This document shows positions 8,130 to 16,738 of a DNA stretch of 32,048 bases, one piece after another. The stretch lies in NCBI GenBank assembly GCA_902773435.1, contig CACYEN010000115.1, positions 1 through 32,048 of the forward strand, given 5' to 3'. Made by a program: the position numbers and the translations under genes. Each line of letters starts with the position of its first letter. Positions within the stretch are counted from its first letter, which is position 1. The notes below the pieces were generated by a model. The model worked only from the letters and a program-made list of their open reading frames with translations, was not told where the DNA came from and ran no database searches. This stretch comes from an uncultured Lachnospiraceae bacterium (GTDB taxonomy: Bacteria > Bacillota > Clostridia > Lachnospirales > Lachnospiraceae).

Positions 8130-9404
8130 TCACGCCTCGTCGATGGCGTGCCCGATGTCGTGCCTCATGTATTTATTGGCAAATGTCACCCGCTCCGCCG
8201 CCGCGTAGGCCTTCGCCCGCGCCTCCTTCAGCGTCGGGGCCAGCGCCGTCACCGCGAGCACGCGGCCGCCGTTCGTGACGACCCTTCCTTCCGGGTCGAA
8301 GGCGGTTCCCGCCTGGAACACGAACTCCCCGTCCTCGTCGCGGAACGTGTCGAGCCCGCTGATCGGAAATCCCTTCTCGTACTTCAGAGGGTATCCTTCC
8401 GACGCGAGGACGACGCACAGGCAGGCGTCCTCGCTGACGCGGAGGTCCACGTCTTCGAGCCTGCCGTCCACGCAGGCCTCGATCACGTCGATGAGGTCAT
8501 TTTCGATTCTCGGCAGCACGACCTGCGCCTCCGGGTCGCCGAATCTCGCGTTGTACTCGAGCACCTTCGGCCCGTCGGACGTGAGAATGAGGCCGAAGAA
8601 GATCACGCCCCTGAACGGGCGCCCCTCGGCCGCCATCGCGTCGACGGTCTTCTGGAAGATGTGCTCCCTGCAGTAGGCGTCGATCTCCGGCGTGTAGAAG
8701 GGGCTCGGCGAGAAATTGCCCATCCCTCCGGTGTTGGGGCCGGTGTCGCCGTCCCCGGCTCGCTTGTGGTCCATCGCGGACGGCATGGGCTTCACGGTCT
8801 TCCCGTCGACAAATGACAGCACGGAGACCTCGCGCCCCTCGAGAAACTCCTCGATGACCATCCGGTCGCCGGCGCTGCCGAATTTGCGGTCCTCCATGAT
8901 CTCGCGAACGCCCGCGAGGGCTTCAGCCTCATTTTCACAGATGAGGACACCTTTCCCGAGAGCGAGCCCGTCCGCCTTCAGGACGACGGGGTAGCTGACG
9001 GATTTCAGCGCCTCCCTGGCCTCGTCCGCCGACCGGACGACGGAGTAGCCCGCCGTCGGGATCCCGTACTTCTTCATGAGATCTTTGGAAAATGCCTTCG
9101 AACCCTCGAGCACCGCCGCCCTCTTCGAGGGGCCGAACACCCGGAGCCCCTCGGCCTCGAACACGTCGACGATCCCGCCCACGAGCGGGTCGTCCATGCC
9201 GACGATCGTGAGGTCGACGCCGTTCTCCTTCGCGAATGAGGCGAGACGGTCAAATTCCATCGCTCCGATGTTCACGCACTCCGCAATCCCGGCGATGCCG
9301 GCGTTTCCCGGCGCGCAGAAGATCTTCTCAACCTTCGGGCTCTTCCTCACCGCCCAGGCGATCGCGTGCTCCCTGCCTCCGCTTCCTATAATCAGTACTT
9401 TCAT
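8130..9404 (-). CDS. purD: Phosphoribosylamine-glycine ligase (GAR synthetase)
   Basis: PurD catalyses the second step of purine synthesis, joining glycine to phosphoribosylamine with ATP. The 424-residue protein has the N-terminal GSGGREHAIAW motif and the ATP-grasp fold with PVVLKADGLALGKGV. It also has the GDGDTGPNTGGMG signature and LEYNARFGDPE near the metal site. I chose the ATG at 9404 because GAGGTG precedes it and the GSGGREH motif follows within ten residues; the frame stays open to 9455 without a better site. It is the last gene of the pyr-pur run. I see no terminator between it and the metN promoter 28 bases downstream, so some read-through into metN is possible. Confidence 0.97.
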   Translation of the reverse strand: MKVLIIGSGGREHAIAWAVRKSPKVEKIFCAPGNAGIAGIAECVNIGAMEFDRLASFAKENGVDLTIVGMDDPLVGGIVDVFEAEGLRVFGPSKRAAVLEGSKAFSKDLMKKYGIPTAGYSVVRSADEAREALKSVSYPVVLKADGLALGKGVLICENEAEALAGVREIMEDRKFGSAGDRMVIEEFLEGREVSVLSFVDGKTVKPMPSAMDHKRAGDGDTGPNTGGMGNFSPSPFYTPEIDAYCREHIFQKTVDAMAAEGRPFRGVIFFGLILTSDGPKVLEYNARFGDPEAQVVLPRIENDLIDVIEACVDGRLEDVDLRVSEDACLCVVLASEGYPLKYEKGFPISGLDTFRDEDGEFVFQAGTAFDPEGRVVTNGGRVLAVTALAPTLKEARAKAYAAAERVTFANKYMRHDIGHAIDEA

Positions 9405-9465
9405 TCCATCACCTCGATCATTCCGGCGTCCCGTCGGTGCGGTCCGCGCCTTCATCTCTCCGCAG

Positions 9466-10146
9466 TCAGCTCTCCTGCCCCGCCGCCCTGATGCGGACCG
9501 TCCCCTCCGCTCCGACGCTCACTCTTCCCTCGGCGATCAGCCGGATCGCCTCCGGCAGGATCTCCCACTCGGCCTGCTCCATGACCCTTCTCTGCAGGAT
9601 CTCCGGCGTGTCCCCCTCGCGGATCTCCACCGCCCTCTGCAGGATGATCGGCCCCTCGTCGAGCCCTTCGCTCACGAAGTGGACGGTCGCCCCGGTCACC
9701 CTGACTCCTCTCCGAAGCGCGGCCTCGTGGACGCGGAGCCCGTAGAACCCCTTTCCCGAAAATGAGGGAATCAGCGCCGGGTGAATGTTGATGATCCTGT
9801 TCGGGTAAGCCTCGACGAGCGCCGCCGGGATCTTCGTTAGGCAGCCGGCCAGCACGATCAGGTCCGGATCCGCCTCGTCGACCTTCGCCCTGAGCGCCGC
9901 GCTGAAATCCTCCCTCGTCCCGAACTGCTTCGGGCTCACGGTAAAGCCCGGAATTCCGGCCTTCTCCGCCCTCTCGAGGGCGTAAGCCCCGGGGCTTGTG
10001 CTGATCACAGCGGCGATCGACACGCCGCCAAGGCTTCCGTCGGCGATCCGGTCGATGATGGCCTGGAGATTGGTCCCGCCCCCGGACACGAGGACAGCCA
10101 GCCTGAACGGATCGCGGCCGCCAGCGGCTTTCGGATTCTCACTCAT
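9466..10146 (-). CDS. purN: Phosphoribosylglycinamide formyltransferase (10-formyl-THF dependent)
   Basis: PurN transfers a formyl group from 10-formyltetrahydrofolate to GAR, the third step of purine synthesis. The 226 residues contain the phosphate-binding SGGGTNLQAI loop (21-30) and the catalytic trio Asn120, His122 and Asp163 in NIHPALIPSF and SEGLDEGP. The start shares an ATGA overlap with the purM stop (10143-10146). There are roughly ten extra residues before the usual N-terminus, which is unremarkable. Confidence 0.96.
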   Translation of the reverse strand: MSENPKAAGGRDPFRLAVLVSGGGTNLQAIIDRIADGSLGGVSIAAVISTSPGAYALERAEKAGIPGFTVSPKQFGTREDFSAALRAKVDEADPDLIVLAGCLTKIPAALVEAYPNRIINIHPALIPSFSGKGFYGLRVHEAALRRGVRVTGATVHFVSEGLDEGPIILQRAVEIREGDTPEILQRRVMEQAEWEILPEAIRLIAEGRVSVGAEGTVRIRAAGQES

Positions 10147-11168
10147 ACGACGTCCACGCCTTTCCCGCCGGACACGGCGTGCCCGATGATATACGGCGTC
10201 TCGCCCGCGTCCCCGAGGATCTTCACCGCGGGCGCGGCGTTCTCCGGGGAAACCGCGAGCACCATGCCGATCCCCATATTGTAGGTGTTGTACATCACGC
10301 GGGGCTCCACCTCCCCCCGCTCCCCGATCATGCGGAAGATGCGGGGAACCTCGTAGCTGTCCTTCTTCACGACGGCCCGGATGCCGTCGGGGAGCATTCT
10401 CGGAATATTCTCATAGAAACCGCCGCCCGTGATGTGGCTGCAGCCCCTGATCTCTATGCCCTGGTCTCTCAGCGCCCGCAGCGCCCTGACGTAGATCTTC
10501 GTCGGGACAATCAGCGCCTCGCCGACCGTCGTGCCCAGCTCCGCGTCGTACTCGGAGAGCGCATCGGGCGTCATCTCAAAGATCTTCCTCACCAGGGAGA
10601 ACCCGTTGGAGTGGACACCCGACGAGGCGATCCCGATCAGCATGTCGCCGTCCTCTATCTTCTCCCCGGTGATGATGTCCTCCTCGTCGACGATCCCGAC
10701 CGCGAATCCCGCAAGGTCGTACTCGTCCTCCGGATAGAAGCCGGGCATCTCCGCGGTCTCTCCGCCGATGAGCGCGGCGCCTGCCTGGCAGCAGCCCTCG
10801 GCGACGCCCTTCACGATCTCCGCGATTCTCTCGGGCCTGTTCTTCCCGCAGGCGATATAGTCCAGGAAGAACAGCGGTTCTCCGCCCGCGCAGGCGATGT
10901 CGTTCACGCACATCGCGACGCAGTCGATCCCGACGGAATCGTGCCGGTCCAGAGCGAACGCGAGTTTCAGCTTGGTCCCGACCCCGTCGGTCCCGGAAAC
11001 CAGCGTCGGCTTCCGCATGTTCTTCATGGCGGCGAGGGAAAACGCCCCCGAGAACCCCCCGAGTCCTCCGAGCACCTCCGGCCTCGCCGTCCTGTCTACA
11101 TACTCCCTGATGAGCTCCACCGATCTGTAGCCGGCTTCAATATCAACGCCTGAACTCCTGTAGTCCAT
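10143..11168 (-). CDS. purM: Phosphoribosylformylglycinamidine cyclo-ligase (AIR synthetase)
   Basis: PurM closes the imidazole ring to form AIR using ATP. The 341-residue protein has the family motifs GGFSGAF, SGTDGVGTKLKLA and GGETAEMPGFY, plus the C-terminal HITGGGFYENIPRM. Its length is standard. AAGGGAG precedes the ATG. It follows purE by 42 bases and is translationally coupled to purN. The order purE-purM-purN-purD lacks purF, purL, purH and purK, which must lie elsewhere. Confidence 0.97.
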   Translation of the reverse strand: MDYRSSGVDIEAGYRSVELIREYVDRTARPEVLGGLGGFSGAFSLAAMKNMRKPTLVSGTDGVGTKLKLAFALDRHDSVGIDCVAMCVNDIACAGGEPLFFLDYIACGKNRPERIAEIVKGVAEGCCQAGAALIGGETAEMPGFYPEDEYDLAGFAVGIVDEEDIITGEKIEDGDMLIGIASSGVHSNGFSLVRKIFEMTPDALSEYDAELGTTVGEALIVPTKIYVRALRALRDQGIEIRGCSHITGGGFYENIPRMLPDGIRAVVKKDSYEVPRIFRMIGERGEVEPRVMYNTYNMGIGMVLAVSPENAAPAVKILGDAGETPYIIGHAVSGGKGVDVV

Positions 11169-11210
11169 GCCGTCTCCCTTTCATCACAATTTAAAGAGCC
11201 GCGCTCCCGT

Positions 11211-11711
11211 TTAATAGTTTTCGTACCCCTCCCGGCCGAGCCGCTCGTCCTTCGCGGCGACCGCGTCCCTCATCTTCTCCGACATCTCTTTGAGGCGTCC
11301 GGCGAGGGAACTGTCATTCACCGAGAGGATCTTCGCGGCGAGAATTCCCGCGTTCCTCCCTCCCCCTATCGCGACCGTCGCGACCGGGATTCCGGGCGGC
11401 ATCTGGACGATCGAATAGAGACTGTCCCTGCCCCCCAGCGTATCCGTGGGCATCGGAACCCCGATCACCGGATAGGGGAAGATCGCCGCGATCATGCCGG
11501 GCAGATGGGCGGCCATGCCCGCCCCGGCGATCACGACCCGGATTCCCCGGTCGGCCGCGCCCTTCGCGTACTCAAAGAACTCATCGGGCTCCCTGTGGGC
11601 GGAGATGATCCGCATCTCATAGTCCACGCCGAGCTCGTCGAGCGCCTGCGCCGCCTTAGACATCACCTTGAGGTCCGAGTCAGATCCCATCACAATACTG
11701 ACGAGTGCCAT
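11211..11711 (-). CDS. purE: 5-(carboxyamino)imidazole ribonucleotide mutase (PurE, class I type)
   Basis: PurE makes CAIR for the step before PurC. The 166-residue protein has MGSDSDLKVM at the N-terminus, the active-site SAHREPDEFF and GAGMAAHLPG, which is the usual PurE layout. I chose the ATG at 11711 because AGGAGG lies upstream and MALVSIVMGSDSD matches the family start; the frame is open to 11753 inside the preceding gene. No purK is in the window, so whether it uses N5-CAIR or CO2 directly cannot be settled here. It begins 25 bases after the aminopeptidase stop. Confidence 0.95.
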   Translation of the reverse strand: MALVSIVMGSDSDLKVMSKAAQALDELGVDYEMRIISAHREPDEFFEYAKGAADRGIRVVIAGAGMAAHLPGMIAAIFPYPVIGVPMPTDTLGGRDSLYSIVQMPPGIPVATVAIGGGRNAGILAAKILSVNDSSLAGRLKEMSEKMRDAVAAKDERLGREGYENY

Positions 11712-11736
11712 CTGTTTTTCCTCCTGATCAAACGAT

Positions 11737-13740
11737 TCAGCTTTCATATTCAAATGATTCCGCGTCGAGCGGAATATTCAGCTCCTCCGTCCCCGGGAGA
11801 ACGAACCTGCCCCCCTCGATGAGCGGGATCTCCGTTCCGTCCGCCGCCACAGCCCTGACCGACCGGAGCTCCTCGAAGGGAACCGTGATGTCGGTGTGGC
11901 AGCCGTAGTAGGCTTTCGAGGGATCCGTCTTCCGGATCAGCGTGTGCTCGTTGTCGCGGGCTATAATCTCCTTCCCGTCGGGGTTGTACACCGGGCTGTC
12001 CTCTTCACCGCCGTAGCACGTGTCGCCCACCGCGAAGTGAGGCCCGGTCTTCTCCGCGATCAGGATCGGCAGTTTCGCCCCGATGCCGTACTTCCGGGCC
12101 ATCACATAGGCCGCCGTGTTCGTCCCGATCGCGAACTCCCCGAGCGGGAGCGTCGGATGCCTGAAGAGGATGTTATCCTCCACGTACCTCCGGTTCTCCG
12201 CCGGATCTTCAAAATTGCCGCAGCTGATGCTGCTGATCATGCCGTCTTTGAATGCGATCCTGAGGTCAAGGAATTCATTTCCCCGGAGGAAGACCCGCTT
12301 CACGTGCAGGGTCCCGTTCGTCCCGGTCAGCCTCGGGGACGTGAAGACCTCCCCCGCCGGGATGTTGACGTCAGCCACGCAGTTCTCGAAGAGGGTCTGG
12401 GTCTTCGGGTCGGTCATCGGGTGCAGCGCGACGGTGAGATCCGTCAGGTTCCCGTCCGCCCCGCGGATCTCCACGCGGGAGGCCCGGTCGAGCGCGTCGA
12501 TGAGTTTCTGCTGGATCTCCAGGCATCGCCCGGAATCCAGCGTGTTGACGCGGACCGTGTCGAAGAAGATGTCCTCGAACTCCCTTCCGACCGCCGGCAC
12601 GGGAAGCGCCATGATCGTGTAGCTCCTCTCCGTCTCGGGCAGGAACCGCTGCCTGATGAGCATCAGCGAGTTCCGAAGGCCGGTCCACCTCTCCGACTCC
12701 TCCCCGTTCATCCGGAGGGCGTGCCCGCAGGGCAGCGGGGCGGACGGCTCTCTCCCGAAAGTCTCCAGGAGGGCCGGCCCGGCGTGCCGGGCGACGTCCT
12801 CCCGCATCTTCTCGAAGAGCAGGCGGGACGTCTGCCTGTAGGAGGAGGCGAAGTTTTCGTCGAGCACGAGGCAGATATCCTCCCGGTGGTCGCGGTCGAA
12901 CTGCGGGTTCGGGCTTACGCCGCCGTATCCGGACCCGCGGCCCGCGCTCCTTAATAGCAGATTGACCGGGGTCCGCGCGTAGGTCGGCTCAAGTCCCATT
13001 TCCCGGAATTTCTCCGCCGCGCGCCGGACCACGCGCTCGAATCCGAGCTCGTAGAGGACCTGGACCGTCCTCTTTCCCGAGAGGTCCTTGCCCGCGCGGC
13101 GGTACCCCTCAAGGAATCCCCCGGTAAATGTCTCCGCGAGAAGCCCGATCGTCTCCTCCGGGAGCGAAGCCAGAAACTCCGCCGTCCTCACGGTGTCGTC
13201 CGTGAAGTACTCGCCGTAGAGGCTGAGACAGGAGGGATCAGCGGAGTCCGCCCGCATGATGATCCCGGCCGCGAAGGAATTCTCCGGGCAGTACCGCTCG
13301 CGCATCTGCTTTTCGATGTAGAACGGCAGGTAATCCCGGATGTAGCCGCCGAAGATCTTTTTCACGGTCCGGGGTTCCGGCGGCACTTCATTTTCAAATT
13401 CGAAGTAGAGTTCGAGGAACAGTTCGAGGAGTATGGCCGTGTTCTCGTCATCCCCCTCGAAGACGGCGGGGATAATTCCGAGGAGCTCGGCGTATACCGC
13501 CGACAGGAGCTGCCCGTACCCGTCGCCGAGCATCCGCACCGCGTAGTCGGGATTCGCGTAGGACGAGGCGTAGTTCTCCGGGAGAATTCCGCTGTAGAGC
13601 TCCCTCACGTCCGCGCCCCTCTTCACGGTGAGAAGAAAGCGGGCGGTTCCGGTGAAATAATCGCGAAACGGCTCCGGAACCGCCGTCTCGGAGGGAATCT
13701 CCTCAAGCCGCCCCAGTGCCGCAAGTATCCGTTCAGTCAT
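11737..13740 (-). CDS. M29-type aminopeptidase with enlarged N-terminal region
   Basis: This 667-residue protein ends in a family M29 (AmpS/AmpT-like) metalloaminopeptidase core. The two-metal ligands are in order: Glu464 in PAGEVFTSP, Glu535 in LGEFAIGTN, His568 in GPHFAVGD, and His615 and Asp617 in CHTDIT. In ordinary M29 enzymes of about 410 residues the first of these lies near residue 250. This protein therefore has some 210 extra N-terminal residues; that part is helical, acidic and has no motif I recognise. It is cytoplasmic by appearance, with no signal peptide. The ATG overlaps the HD gene stop by eight bases and AAAGGAA lies upstream. It lies inside the pyr-pur gene run without an obvious nucleotide role. 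Confidence 0.88.
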   Translation of the reverse strand: MTERILAALGRLEEIPSETAVPEPFRDYFTGTARFLLTVKRGADVRELYSGILPENYASSYANPDYAVRMLGDGYGQLLSAVYAELLGIIPAVFEGDDENTAILLELFLELYFEFENEVPPEPRTVKKIFGGYIRDYLPFYIEKQMRERYCPENSFAAGIIMRADSADPSCLSLYGEYFTDDTVRTAEFLASLPEETIGLLAETFTGGFLEGYRRAGKDLSGKRTVQVLYELGFERVVRRAAEKFREMGLEPTYARTPVNLLLRSAGRGSGYGGVSPNPQFDRDHREDICLVLDENFASSYRQTSRLLFEKMREDVARHAGPALLETFGREPSAPLPCGHALRMNGEESERWTGLRNSLMLIRQRFLPETERSYTIMALPVPAVGREFEDIFFDTVRVNTLDSGRCLEIQQKLIDALDRASRVEIRGADGNLTDLTVALHPMTDPKTQTLFENCVADVNIPAGEVFTSPRLTGTNGTLHVKRVFLRGNEFLDLRIAFKDGMISSISCGNFEDPAENRRYVEDNILFRHPTLPLGEFAIGTNTAAYVMARKYGIGAKLPILIAEKTGPHFAVGDTCYGGEEDSPVYNPDGKEIIARDNEHTLIRKTDPSKAYYGCHTDITVPFEELRSVRAVAADGTEIPLIEGGRFVLPGTEELNIPLDAESFEYES

Positions 13741-14323
13741 CTATGATATTTCCTTTGTCCACGTTTCTTTCGATGAAGCCGAGGATGACGTCCGCGAGGG
13801 TTTCCGAGCCGAGCTCGTTTCCCCTGTTCCTCCTCCTGATCCAGGATGTCTTCACCCCGTGCTCCTTCCAGGATTTTCCGTCGGCCGCGTCCGTCAGCAG
13901 CACCGGCTGCATGTGGTCGAGGACCGCCGCGAACCTGGCTTCCGGAGTCGTCCCCGCCTCGAATTCCTCCCAGAGCGCCCTGAGTTCGGCACCCTGGTCC
14001 TCCGGCAGCAGCCCGAAGATCCTTCCGGCCGCGCTCTGCTCACGCTTCTCCTTCGTCTTCGCACCCTCGGTGTCGTAGGCGTACGTGTCGCCGGCGTCGA
14101 TCTCGACGAGGTCGTGGACGAGGACCATCATCATCGTCTTCTCCCGGTTGATCGGTTCATTCGAGTACTCCGCGAGGAGATACGCCATGACGGCGAGGTG
14201 GAACGAGTGCTCGGCGTCATTCTCCTTTCTTGATCCGTCCGCGAGATAGGTCTGCCTCGAGATCTCCTTCATGCGGTCGATCTCAAGCAGGAACTTCAGC
14301 TGCTTTTCAAGTCTTTCATCCAT
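13733..14323 (-). CDS. HD-domain hydrolase, YfbR-like 5'-deoxynucleotidase
   Basis: The 196 residues match the YfbR branch of HD phosphohydrolases. His39 (AEHSFH), the His70-Asp71 pair (VHDLVEIDAGD), Glu74, Asp77 and a late Asp136 (AAVLDHMQP) occupy the spacing of the YfbR metal and catalytic residues. Family members release phosphate from deoxynucleoside monophosphates. Placement in an operon for nucleotide synthesis fits such a role. An eight-base overlap joins it to the aminopeptidase gene. GGAGG precedes the ATG at 14323 and overlaps the stop of the upstream gene. The exact substrate is not determined by the sequence. Confidence 0.85.
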   Translation of the reverse strand: MDERLEKQLKFLLEIDRMKEISRQTYLADGSRKENDAEHSFHLAVMAYLLAEYSNEPINREKTMMMVLVHDLVEIDAGDTYAYDTEGAKTKEKREQSAAGRIFGLLPEDQGAELRALWEEFEAGTTPEARFAAVLDHMQPVLLTDAADGKSWKEHGVKTSWIRRRNRGNELGSETLADVILGFIERNVDKGNIIDD

Positions 14324-14329
14324 CCTGTC

Positions 14330-14650
14330 CTACCTCCGGAGCCCTGTGAGAAATACGGTCAGCCAGCCGACCATGATCACCCCGCAGAGGAGGGACCCGA
14401 TGATCGAGAGCGTGGGCGAGACGTCCGTCTCGGAAAACGACTTCATGCCCCGGTAAAACCCGTAGACCGAGAGAACCGCGGCGTAGGCCGAGATTGCGCC
14501 GACGAAAGCGCCGGCCTTTCCTTTCATCGCGAAGGACAGGATGACGGCCGCAAGGAAGCAGGCCGCCGACGCGCAGGCGAAGATCAGCGCGACCCTGCCG
14601 CCCCTGGACGCCTTCTTCTCGTCAAATGTATACCGGTGTTTAGAGGCCAT
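14330..14650 (-). CDS. Small three-span membrane protein (DUF6142-like)
   Basis: This 106-residue protein has a basic N-terminus (MASKHRYTFDEKKASRGGR) and three hydrophobic spans at about 20-42, 47-67 and 80-102. It resembles the DUF6142 proteins of Lachnospiraceae as I remember them; function is unknown. It has no charged residue inside the spans that would suggest transport. GGAGGAG precedes the ATG. It sits four bases after the VanZ-like gene and six before the HD gene, so it is firmly inside the operon. Confidence 0.75.
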   Translation of the reverse strand: MASKHRYTFDEKKASRGGRVALIFACASAACFLAAVILSFAMKGKAGAFVGAISAYAAVLSVYGFYRGMKSFSETDVSPTLSIIGSLLCGVIMVGWLTVFLTGLRR

Positions 14651-14654
14651 AGAA

Positions 14655-15140
14655 CTATTCTCCTCCGAGTGTCCTTCTGCGGAATGCGTTGGCGGCGCGG
14701 AACAGAAGGTATCCGCAGACCGTCCCCAATGTGTTCAGGATAATGTCGTCGACATCGAAACAGCCGGTCCTTGAGACCAGCTGAATCACTTCCACGGCCA
14801 GGCTCGAGAGAAATCCCGCGCCGATCACCACCCGGGCACTTCCGAGACGGCCGCTCACGACCGGGAGGAAGAAGCCGAACGGGATAAAACCAATGATGTT
14901 TCCGGCGAGATTCAGGAACACCGCGTGCGGCGCGAGCTTCTGCCCGGCTCCCAGAAAGCGCCTGATCTCCCTGAACGGAATGAGGTTGTAGCGATAAGCC
15001 CAGTGTCTGCCGGGCGCGTGGTCATACCAGTCGGCAAAGAACAGAAAATAGGCGAGCGCCGCAGCGTAGACCAGAAAGAGAACGAGTCCCGTCCTCCTGA
15101 TGATCTGTTTCTGCCTCCTGCTCTTACGATCTCGGTCCAT
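14655..15140 (-). CDS. VanZ-like membrane protein
   Basis: The 161-residue protein has a basic N-terminus and about four hydrophobic spans. The VanZ family signature is present: NLIPFREI, LAGNIIGFIPFGFFLP, EVIQLVSRTGCFDVDDIILNTLGTVCGYLL. The founding member gives low-level teicoplanin resistance by an unknown route, and most homologues have no proven role, so resistance should not be assumed. The start overlaps the pyrE end by 17 bases. The nearest Shine-Dalgarno-like AGGGAG is very close to the ATG, so initiation may depend on coupling to pyrE translation. Confidence 0.88.
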   Translation of the reverse strand: MDRDRKSRRQKQIIRRTGLVLFLVYAAALAYFLFFADWYDHAPGRHWAYRYNLIPFREIRRFLGAGQKLAPHAVFLNLAGNIIGFIPFGFFLPVVSGRLGSARVVIGAGFLSSLAVEVIQLVSRTGCFDVDDIILNTLGTVCGYLLFRAANAFRRRTLGGE

Positions 15141-15801
15141 ACTCCCTGTAATAGTCGTCGATTGCCGCTTTGATCCCGTCGTCGATCACGACTCTGCCAT
15201 TATATTCTCTGCCGTAGAGACATTCAACCACTTCCTTCATCGTGACGATCGCCGCGGTCCGGAAGCCGTACTCGCTCCCGATATCCTCGAGCGCGCTCTT
15301 CGGTCCCTGGCCCCGCTCCATGCGGTCGACCGAGACGACGAGCCCGCAGACGGTGACATCTCCCTGGGCCCGGATGATCGGAAGCGTCTCCCTGATGGAG
15401 GTTCCCGCGGTCGTCACGTCCTCGATGATGACCACGCGGTCCCCGTCCCCGAATTTACTCCCGAGAAGGATCCCCGTGTCGCCGTGGTCTTTGACCTCCT
15501 TGCGGTTCGAGGAGTAGCGCACGTCCTTCCCGTACTCATCGCTGATCGCGACGGCCGCCGCGACCGAGAGCGGGATCCCCTTGTAGGCCGGTCCGAACAG
15601 GACGTCGAAGTCGAGGCCGAACGCGTCGTGGATCGCCCTCGCGTAGAAGCCGCCGAGCTTTTTCAGCTGCGAGCCGGTCCTGTAATTGCCCGTGTTGATG
15701 AAGAACGGCGTCTTCCTCCCGCTCTTCGTCACGAAGTCCCCGAATACGAGCACGCCGGAATCAACCATAAAATGAATAAACTCTTCTTTGTAAGCTTCCA
15801 T
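15124..15801 (-). CDS. pyrE: Orotate phosphoribosyltransferase
   Basis: PyrE joins orotate to PRPP to form OMP, the fifth step of UMP synthesis. The 225 residues include the PRPP-binding motif VVIIEDVTTAGTS (123-135), the FGPAYKGIPL loop and the flexible catalytic loop with NRKEVKDHGDTG. Length is typical. AGGGAGG precedes the ATG at 15801. It begins 19 bases after pyrD and overlaps the VanZ-like gene at its end. Confidence 0.97.
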   Translation of the reverse strand: MEAYKEEFIHFMVDSGVLVFGDFVTKSGRKTPFFINTGNYRTGSQLKKLGGFYARAIHDAFGLDFDVLFGPAYKGIPLSVAAAVAISDEYGKDVRYSSNRKEVKDHGDTGILLGSKFGDGDRVVIIEDVTTAGTSIRETLPIIRAQGDVTVCGLVVSVDRMERGQGPKSALEDIGSEYGFRTAAIVTMKEVVECLYGREYNGRVVIDDGIKAAIDDYYREYGPRS

Positions 15802-15820
15802 ACCGCCCTCCCTGTACTCT

Positions 15821-16738
15821 TTAATGAACGGCGCCGATGAGTTCCCTCACGTCGTCGATGTGATGCCTGATCAGGTAGTTTCTGATTCCCTCCACGATCT
15901 CAATCGTGACGTACGGGTTGACGAAATTCGCCATGCCGACAGCCACCGCCGTCGCCCCGGCGAGCATGAACTCGACCGCGTCCTCAGCGCAGGCGATTCC
16001 GCCCATCCCGACGACCGGGATCGAGACCGCGCGCGACGCCTCATAGACCATGCGCACGGCGACGGGTTTGATCGCCGGCCCCGAGAGCCCCCCGGTCCGG
16101 TTGGAGAGGACAAAGGTCTGCCGCTCCGTGTCGATCTTCATGCCCATGAGCGTATTGATGAGGGAAATGGCGTCGGCCCCGCCCGCCTCGCAGGCCCTTG
16201 CCATGACCCGGATATCGGTGACGTTCGGGGAGAGCTTGATCATCACCGGCTGGGACGCGCGCTTCCGGCACCCCGCCGTGATCTCCTCGAGCATCTTCGG
16301 GTCCGTACCGAGCGTGAGGCCTCCCGCCTTCACGTTCGGGCAGGATACGTTGATCTCCAGCATGTCGATTCCCGGGACCCCGTTCAGGCGCTCGACGACC
16401 CCGTAGTACTCGTCGGGCTCGTGGCCGCACACGTTGACGATGACCCTGGTCCCGCTCTCCCGGAGGAACGGGAGATCCCTCTCCAGAAATGTCTCCACCC
16501 CGGGATTCTGCAGGCCGATGCAGTTCAGCATGCCCGACGCGGTCTCGGCGACACGGGGCGCGGGGTTGCCCTCCCACGGGACAATGGCGACACCCTTCGC
16601 GGTCACGGCCCCGATCTCCCGAAGGTCGATGAACCTGCCGTATTCCATGCCGGATCCGAAGGTCCCGCTCGCGGTCATGACGGGATTCCTGAAGCGGACG
16701 CCCGCGATCTCAACTTCCATGCGAGGTTCGCTGCTCAT
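15821..16738 (-). CDS. pyrD: Dihydroorotate dehydrogenase B, catalytic subunit (PyrD)
   Basis: This FMN subunit of the NAD-dependent class 1B dihydroorotate dehydrogenase oxidises dihydroorotate to orotate and passes electrons to PyrK. The 305 residues include the active-site cysteine Cys133 in EINVSCPNVKAGG (class 1 type, where class 2 has Ser). FMN phosphate loop residues GMGGI lie near the C-terminus. The start ATG shares an ATGA junction with the pyrK stop, and AAGGAGGTG inside pyrK supports it; an internal ATG six codons later is possible. Confidence 0.96.
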   Translation of the reverse strand: MSSEPRMEVEIAGVRFRNPVMTASGTFGSGMEYGRFIDLREIGAVTAKGVAIVPWEGNPAPRVAETASGMLNCIGLQNPGVETFLERDLPFLRESGTRVIVNVCGHEPDEYYGVVERLNGVPGIDMLEINVSCPNVKAGGLTLGTDPKMLEEITAGCRKRASQPVMIKLSPNVTDIRVMARACEAGGADAISLINTLMGMKIDTERQTFVLSNRTGGLSGPAIKPVAVRMVYEASRAVSIPVVGMGGIACAEDAVEFMLAGATAVAVGMANFVNPYVTIEIVEGIRNYLIRHHIDDVRELIGAVH

